Source: an uncultured Ignavibacteria bacterium (lineage in GTDB: Bacteria; Bacteroidota; Ignavibacteria; Tepidaquicellales; Tepidaquicellaceae). Taken from it: 8,511 bases of DNA. The notes beneath the pieces are model-generated. The model saw only the letters and a program-made list of their open reading frames with translations. It searched no databases and was not told the DNA's origin. Numbering within the stretch: the first letter of the stretch is position 1; each line of letters opens with the position of its first letter. The position numbers were made by a program, and so were the translations under genes. Positions 5,874-8,511 of this stretch are shown in pieces. The stretch spans positions 1-8,511 of the forward strand of contig CALJIG010000013.1 of NCBI GenBank assembly GCA_937974175.1, written 5' to 3'.

Positions 5874-7349
5874 ATGAATTTCAATGAAAGTAATACTGTA
5901 AAGCTACTTCAGCCATTAACAAAAGAAGAAATTCACACTGTTAAAAAATTTATTGCATCGCCTTATTTTAATACCAATCTGAACATATCAAAAATTTTTT
6001 CAGAGATAATTAAGTTTCATCCGAAATTCGAAACCAAAAATTTCACGAAGGAATTTATTTATAAGAGAGTATTTCCGGGAAAGAATTATAGTGATGCAAA
6101 TATGAGATGGATGCTCAGCGAAATACATCATCTGCTGGAAAAGTATTTTGCACAGAAGCATTTTGACAAAGATGTTTTGATGAAAGATTATTATCTCTCA
6201 ACAGAGTACTTCAAGGGAATGAAAAAGGAACTTATCAGAAGGTACCTGTATAATGCAAAGGATAATCTGAATAACACCGTTGAAAAAGATTACATCTATT
6301 ATTTTCATAAGTACATTTATCTTACTAATGAATTGAATTACTTAACTCTCTTTAAGCAGGATAAAAAAGCAAAAGATTTAGATTTTTACTTCAACACATA
6401 TTTAAAATCGCTTGTTAGCTACATAAATCATTCTATAGTTGGTATTACCTACGATTATCTTAATTCCGAAATTCTGCTTTCAAAATATCTTAAAAATGGT
6501 ATAAGCAAAAAAACAAACACTCTCATGCGCCTGTTGAACTTTCAGAAGGTGTCGGAGTTTATGGAGAGCGATAATGAAAATGCGGCAGAAATTAAAATTC
6601 TAACAAAAATTTTAAACATGTTTCTTTATCCCGAAAACGAACTGCTTTATAAAGAAATGAGACTTTTTTTACTTGAAAAGAAAGAGCAGCTGAGTTTTGG
6701 TGATAAAGCTAGTTATTACTCTAAACTGATTTCTTATTGCAGATTAAAAATAATAAACGGCATTAATCAAGATTATTATAAGTCGGAGTTATATGAAATT
6801 ACCAGGATGTTTTTTAAAGAAAAGTACTATGGTGAAGGCAGAGTTTCATTGCTAAGTCCTGTTCTTTTCAGACTGACACTGATTAATATTATAGAACTTG
6901 GCAAATATGAATTTGCCGAAAAATTTATCGCTGATTATAGTCATGAACTTCCAATAGCACACCGGGAAAATGCAGTCAACTATGGCAAAGCTCTTTTGTG
7001 CTTTTATAGAAAAGATTTTGAAAATGCACTATCGTTTTCGTGTAAAGTAGAAGGAAGTTTTTTTCTGACGGATCAAAAAATGCTGCGGATAATTTTATTC
7101 ATTGAGAAAGGATTTACAGAAGAGTGCAAAATTGAAGTAAAGTCGTTCAAGAAATTTTTACAAACCAATAAATTTTTATCACCTATTACTAAACAATCAT
7201 TAGAAAAATTTTTAGAATTCATACAGTACATAAGTTCTTCGCCAAACAAAAAAAATAATATCCAGAAAAAAAAGTTGAACGGCATAATTCAGGACGGAGG
7301 AATAACTTTATTCAAAGATTGGCTGAAGGAAAAAATAAACGGGCTATGA
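5874..7349 (+). CDS. large helical 'SPYFN' protein, function unknown
   Basis: A 491-residue, apparently cytosolic protein without signal peptide or membrane segment. The N-terminal block LLQPLTKEEIHTVKKFIASPYFNTN (residues 11-35), then VFPGKNYSDANMR (66-78) and a short helix ending HHLLEKYF, resembles hypothetical proteins that I recall as common in Bacteroidota and Ignavibacteria. I know no function for them. The remainder is almost all alpha-helix, rich in Lys, Leu, Phe and Tyr, with paired-helix spacing that suggests TPR-like or helical-repeat packing. The C-terminus is Lys/Asn-rich (SSSPNKKNNIQKKK) before a last amphipathic helix. It is the only plus-strand gene here, is divergent from the envelope cassette, and probably has its own promoter. 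The final three codons and the stop lie inside a hairpin that terminates the facing gene. No catalytic motif was seen. Confidence 0.78.
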   Translation: MNFNESNTVKLLQPLTKEEIHTVKKFIASPYFNTNLNISKIFSEIIKFHPKFETKNFTKEFIYKRVFPGKNYSDANMRWMLSEIHHLLEKYFAQKHFDKDVLMKDYYLSTEYFKGMKKELIRRYLYNAKDNLNNTVEKDYIYYFHKYIYLTNELNYLTLFKQDKKAKDLDFYFNTYLKSLVSYINHSIVGITYDYLNSEILLSKYLKNGISKKTNTLMRLLNFQKVSEFMESDNENAAEIKILTKILNMFLYPENELLYKEMRLFLLEKKEQLSFGDKASYYSKLISYCRLKIINGINQDYYKSELYEITRMFFKEKYYGEGRVSLLSPVLFRLTLINIIELGKYEFAEKFIADYSHELPIAHRENAVNYGKALLCFYRKDFENALSFSCKVEGSFFLTDQKMLRIILFIEKGFTEECKIEVKSFKKFLQTNKFLSPITKQSLEKFLEFIQYISSSPNKKNNIQKKKLNGIIQDGGITLFKDWLKEKINGL

Positions 7350-7366
7350 TTTAAAGCATAGCCCGT
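7339..7366 (-). terminator. terminator stem overlapping the end of the facing gene
   Basis: ACGGGCTATG (7339-7348) pairs perfectly with CATAGCCCGT (7357-7366), a 10-bp stem with an eight-base loop. On the minus strand it is followed by TTATTTTTT, a proper U tract, six bases or fewer after the stop codon of the 7372-7584 gene. On the plus strand the following bases (AGAAATTAATTCT) are a poor U tract. The left arm is also coding: it contains the last Asn-Gly-Leu codons and TGA of the 5874-7349 gene. Confidence 0.82.
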
Positions 7367-7371
7367 AGAAA

Positions 7372-7584
7372 TTAATTCTCAGGGTAGGCAGTAATTAAAT
7401 TCCCGCCTTTATCATACACAAAAATCCAAGGAACTCCGTCAACATCATATCTGACATAAATATATTCATCACAAGAAATGTGATAAATTTTTGTTTCAGC
7501 TTTGGCTGAAACAAAATTTTCAAAGCCTGTGCAATTAAAAGTTAAAGCAAGCAGGCAGGCAAAAATAAATGATTTAATTTTCAT
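7372..7584 (-). CDS. small secreted peptide, DGVxWIxV family, copy 1
   Basis: A 70-residue protein with a long signal peptide (residues 1-29, probably cut at AKA|E), leaving about 41 residues. The mature part shares an ungapped core with the protein at 8146-8388: S37, E40, Y41, Y43, D49-G50-V51, W53-I54, V56, D58, G61 and Y67-P68-E69, about 15 identities over 33 positions. That pairing is strong evidence that both are real genes. The core looks like a small three-stranded beta hairpin or sheet. One cysteine remains in the mature part (C38). No family name is known to me. The ATG follows an AT-rich leader with a CCCTATAGGG palindrome, and the gene ends directly at a terminator. Possible roles, such as envelope, signalling or toxin-like peptide, are open. 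Confidence 0.75.
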   Translation of the reverse strand: MKIKSFIFACLLALTFNCTGFENFVSAKAETKIYHISCDEYIYVRYDVDGVPWIFVYDKGGNLITAYPEN

Positions 7585-7591
7585 TTAATTT

Positions 7592-7601
7592 CCCTATAGG
7601 G
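7592..7601. repeat. CCCTATAGGG palindrome before a start codon
   Basis: A perfect 10-base palindrome lies 7 bases upstream of the 7584 start codon. It could be a small operator or a weak hairpin in the leader. Nearby, CAGGC (7615-7619) can pair with GCCTG (7639-7643), or CAGG (7615-7618) with CCTG (7626-7629), so the 5' leader may adopt alternative short stems. No known riboswitch is recognised. Confidence 0.4.
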
Positions 7602-7655
7602 GTTTGATTTACCACAGGCAAAATACCTGCGAAAATCAGCCTGCCCGGCTTGCCA

Positions 7656-7685
7656 TTAAACTAAAGAAAAATTGAAACAGTCAAA
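7656..7685 (-). promoter_or_regulatory. candidate promoter for small secreted peptide gene
   Basis: On the minus strand TTTG (7685-7682) is followed after 18 bases by TAGTTTAA (7663-7656). This approximates the Bacteroidota TTTG/TAnnTTTG layout but lacks the final G. Transcription from here would give a leader of about 65 bases, including the palindrome at 7592-7601. The match is weak on its own. Confidence 0.3.
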
Positions 7686-7885
7686 GTAAGAGACATCGAT
7701 TTAATCACTTAGAAGCAAATAAATCCATAGCATTATAAAAAGTAAATATATACAAAAAATACCTTTAATTTTATGCAGGATAAATTGTAAAAACAATTTA
7801 AACTATTCTTACTATCAGAAAGAAAAACCGGTAATTTTTAAAATGAAGATTTTGAAGTGATGAATGATAAACTTTTTGATAAAAA

Positions 7886-7928
7886 AAAATACTCCTTCCG
7901 AAAAAGTATGAAAAAGAAGGAGTATTTT
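7886..7928 (-). terminator. intrinsic terminator, possibly bidirectional
   Basis: AAAATACTCCTTC (7886-7898) pairs perfectly with GAAGGAGTATTTT (7916-7928), 13 bp around a 17-base loop. On the minus strand the stem runs into an unbroken row of nine T (7889-7881), the best U tract in the window. On the plus strand only TTTT follows. It probably ends the transcript of the 8146-8388 gene, whose 3' untranslated region would then be about 250 bases and structured. Confidence 0.75.
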
Positions 7929-7973
7929 AACGAGGTGAGATTTTAGCTATGAGAATCTTGTTATTTGGTAAAC

Positions 7974-8094
7974 GGGAGAAAAAATTTTAGGGGGGCTATC
8001 ATTTACTTCTCCCAGATTTAACCATAAAAGTTCTTTGAACTTTTAGAGTTCAAAACCTCCCCCGAAAAAACTAAAAAAACGAGGGAGCGTTTTG
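7974..8094. other. dense hairpin block, possible structured RNA
   Basis: GGGAGAA (7974-7980) pairs with TTCTCCC (8007-8013). AAAAGTTC (8026-8033) pairs with GAACTTTT (8037-8044). Alternatively TTTGAAC (8034-8040) pairs with GTTCAAA (8048-8054). CAAAACCTCCCCCG (8051-8064) pairs with CGAGGGAGCGTTTTG (8080-8094), with one mismatch and one bulged C. The second, third and fourth stems overlap, so they compete. A six-G run (7990-7995) faces a five-C run (8059-8063) and could give a long-range contact. The strand is undecided. Minus would make it the 3' untranslated region of the peptide gene at 8146-8388. Plus would give A-rich loops. Confidence 0.4.
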
Positions 8095-8145
8095 ATTCAC
8101 CATTATTAATTCAATTAATTAAAACAATTTTAAACTTTTAAAGAA

Positions 8146-8388
8146 CTAGTGTCCTCCAAGATGCGGACCACCGCATGACTCAGGATAAATTTCTAAAATA
8201 GCGCCGGAACGATCAATCACTACAATCCAAACTACGCCATCGATAATAATTTTTTCATATGTGTATTCTTCGCCTGAAACAACTTCAGTTGTACAAGGCT
8301 CTGATGCCTTTACTATAAAAGGGGATGTAGAAATTATTCCTACAGCAATCAATACCAGTAAAACAATTTTTAATAATACTTTTCTCAT
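8146..8388 (-). CDS. small secreted peptide, DGVxWIxV family, copy 2
   Basis: An 80-residue protein with a signal peptide (residues 1-28; hydrophobic core LLKIVLLVLIAVGII, likely cut at VKA|S). The mature part of about 52 residues carries the same core as the 7372-7584 protein: S38, E41, Y42, Y44, D50-G51-V52, W54-I55, V57, D59, G62 and Y68-P69-E70. It differs in having cysteines at 32 and 72, which flank the core and could form a disulfide, and a glycine/histidine tail (GGPHLGGH) absent from copy 1. The tail could bind metal, but that is inference. The ATG lies about 30 bases after a TATAGATTTT element. Its transcript probably ends at the hairpin at 7886-7928. I know of no named family. Confidence 0.78.
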   Translation of the reverse strand: MRKVLLKIVLLVLIAVGIISTSPFIVKASEPCTTEVVSGEEYTYEKIIIDGVVWIVVIDRSGAILEIYPESCGGPHLGGH

Positions 8389-8416
8389 AAGTATGGTAGG
8401 TTAAATTACCTCTACT

Positions 8417-8426
8417 AAAATCTATA
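8417..8426 (-). promoter_or_regulatory. candidate -7/-10 element, TATAGATTTT
   Basis: On the minus strand TATAGATTTT lies about 30 bases before the start of the 8146-8388 gene. The identical decamer occurs at 5814-5823 ahead of the 5874 gene, which makes it a slightly better promoter candidate. No well-spaced TTG -33 element is seen here. Confidence 0.28.
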
Positions 8427-8511
8427 CAAATATTGCAAAAGATATCTTAATATGCAAAGAAATATTTTTTAGATTTCCGCAGGGTTTTTAAATAAAATTT
8501 TTAATAATCTT

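Larger units (their letters stand above)
7585..8145. other. 561-base non-coding spacer between peptide paralogues
   Basis: No standard-length gene is found. From left to right it holds the leader and candidate promoter of the 7372-7584 gene, an AT-rich featureless stretch (about 7690-7880), a strong terminator-like hairpin (7886-7928), and a densely structured block (7974-8094). Several reading frames of 8-13 codons exist on both strands, but none is convincing. Confidence 0.7.

Noticed and set aside
7949..7990. Plus-strand 13-residue frame with a GAGGTGAG Shine-Dalgarno-like sequence nine bases ahead
   Set aside because: Attractive spacing, but the other genes in this window do not use Shine-Dalgarno sequences, the frame is very short, and no plus-strand gene follows that a leader peptide could control.
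7961..8025. Two overlapping minus-strand mini-frames (8 and 13 residues) with an ATGA overlap and GGGAGAA upstream
   Set aside because: Chance mini-frames are frequent at this length. The GGGAGAA is also a hairpin arm. Kept as a note because it lies in the structured region after the peptide gene.
8051..8094. Strong hairpin after the 8146-8388 gene, considered as its terminator
   Set aside because: Neither strand has a U tract directly after the stem; the T/A runs are in the loop. The hairpin at 7886-7928 is a much better terminator.
8071..8103. Minus-strand 10-residue frame (MVNQNAPSFF) running into the 8051-8094 hairpin, like a leader peptide
   Set aside because: The hairpin lacks a downstream U tract and there is no run of one regulatory amino acid, so classical attenuation is not supported.

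Overview
The window looks like a chromosomal segment of a low-GC, Gram-negative bacterium of the Bacteroidota/Ignavibacteria (FCB) group. The grounds are signal peptides ending in '-NAQ' or '-YAQ', several predicted outer-membrane proteins, A/T-rich upstream regions with almost no Shine-Dalgarno sequences, weak TTG/TAnnTTTG-like promoters, and a LolA-like protein and a 'SPYFN' helical protein of types I associate with that group. The taxon is inferred from style; no rRNA or other marker gene is present.

Layout. Positions 1-208 are intergenic: a CAGTTAG heptamer array at the window edge, a GC-rich palindrome, and a terminator for the minus-strand genes. Positions 209-1983 (minus) carry two recognisable genes with the highest GC in the window: a LolA/LolB-like periplasmic protein and an inward-rectifier (KirBac-type) potassium channel that opens with TTG. 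Positions 2041-5545 (minus) are AT-rich. They hold a run of four genes I do not recognise: a membrane-anchored protein with a proline-rich minisatellite N-terminus and a C-terminal 'IRYF...IELWL' domain, a small cytosolic beta-rich protein, an outer-membrane-like protein with a large helical insertion, and a second outer-membrane beta-barrel-like protein. The first three are separated by exactly 11 bases each, so they are almost certainly one transcript. The fourth begins inside a terminator-like hairpin. A GC-rich, hairpin-forming leader (5583-5653) precedes the cassette.

Divergent from the cassette, 5874-7349 (plus) encodes a 491-residue helical protein of unknown function. Its last codons form the stem of a terminator serving the convergent gene. 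Positions 7372-8388 (minus) hold two paralogous small secreted peptides sharing a DGVxWIxVxDxxGxxxxxYPE core. They are separated by about 560 non-coding bases containing several strong hairpins, one of them a good intrinsic terminator.

How the parts may work together: the 5545-2986 cassette would place one protein in the inner membrane, one in the cytosol and one at the outer membrane, which suggests a small envelope-spanning system of unknown purpose. The two secreted peptides look like a duplicated family. No transposase, integrase, CRISPR array, tRNA or rRNA was seen. The best candidates for something undescribed are the envelope cassette, the secreted peptide pair with its structured spacer, and the start-codon/terminator overlap at 2908-2939.
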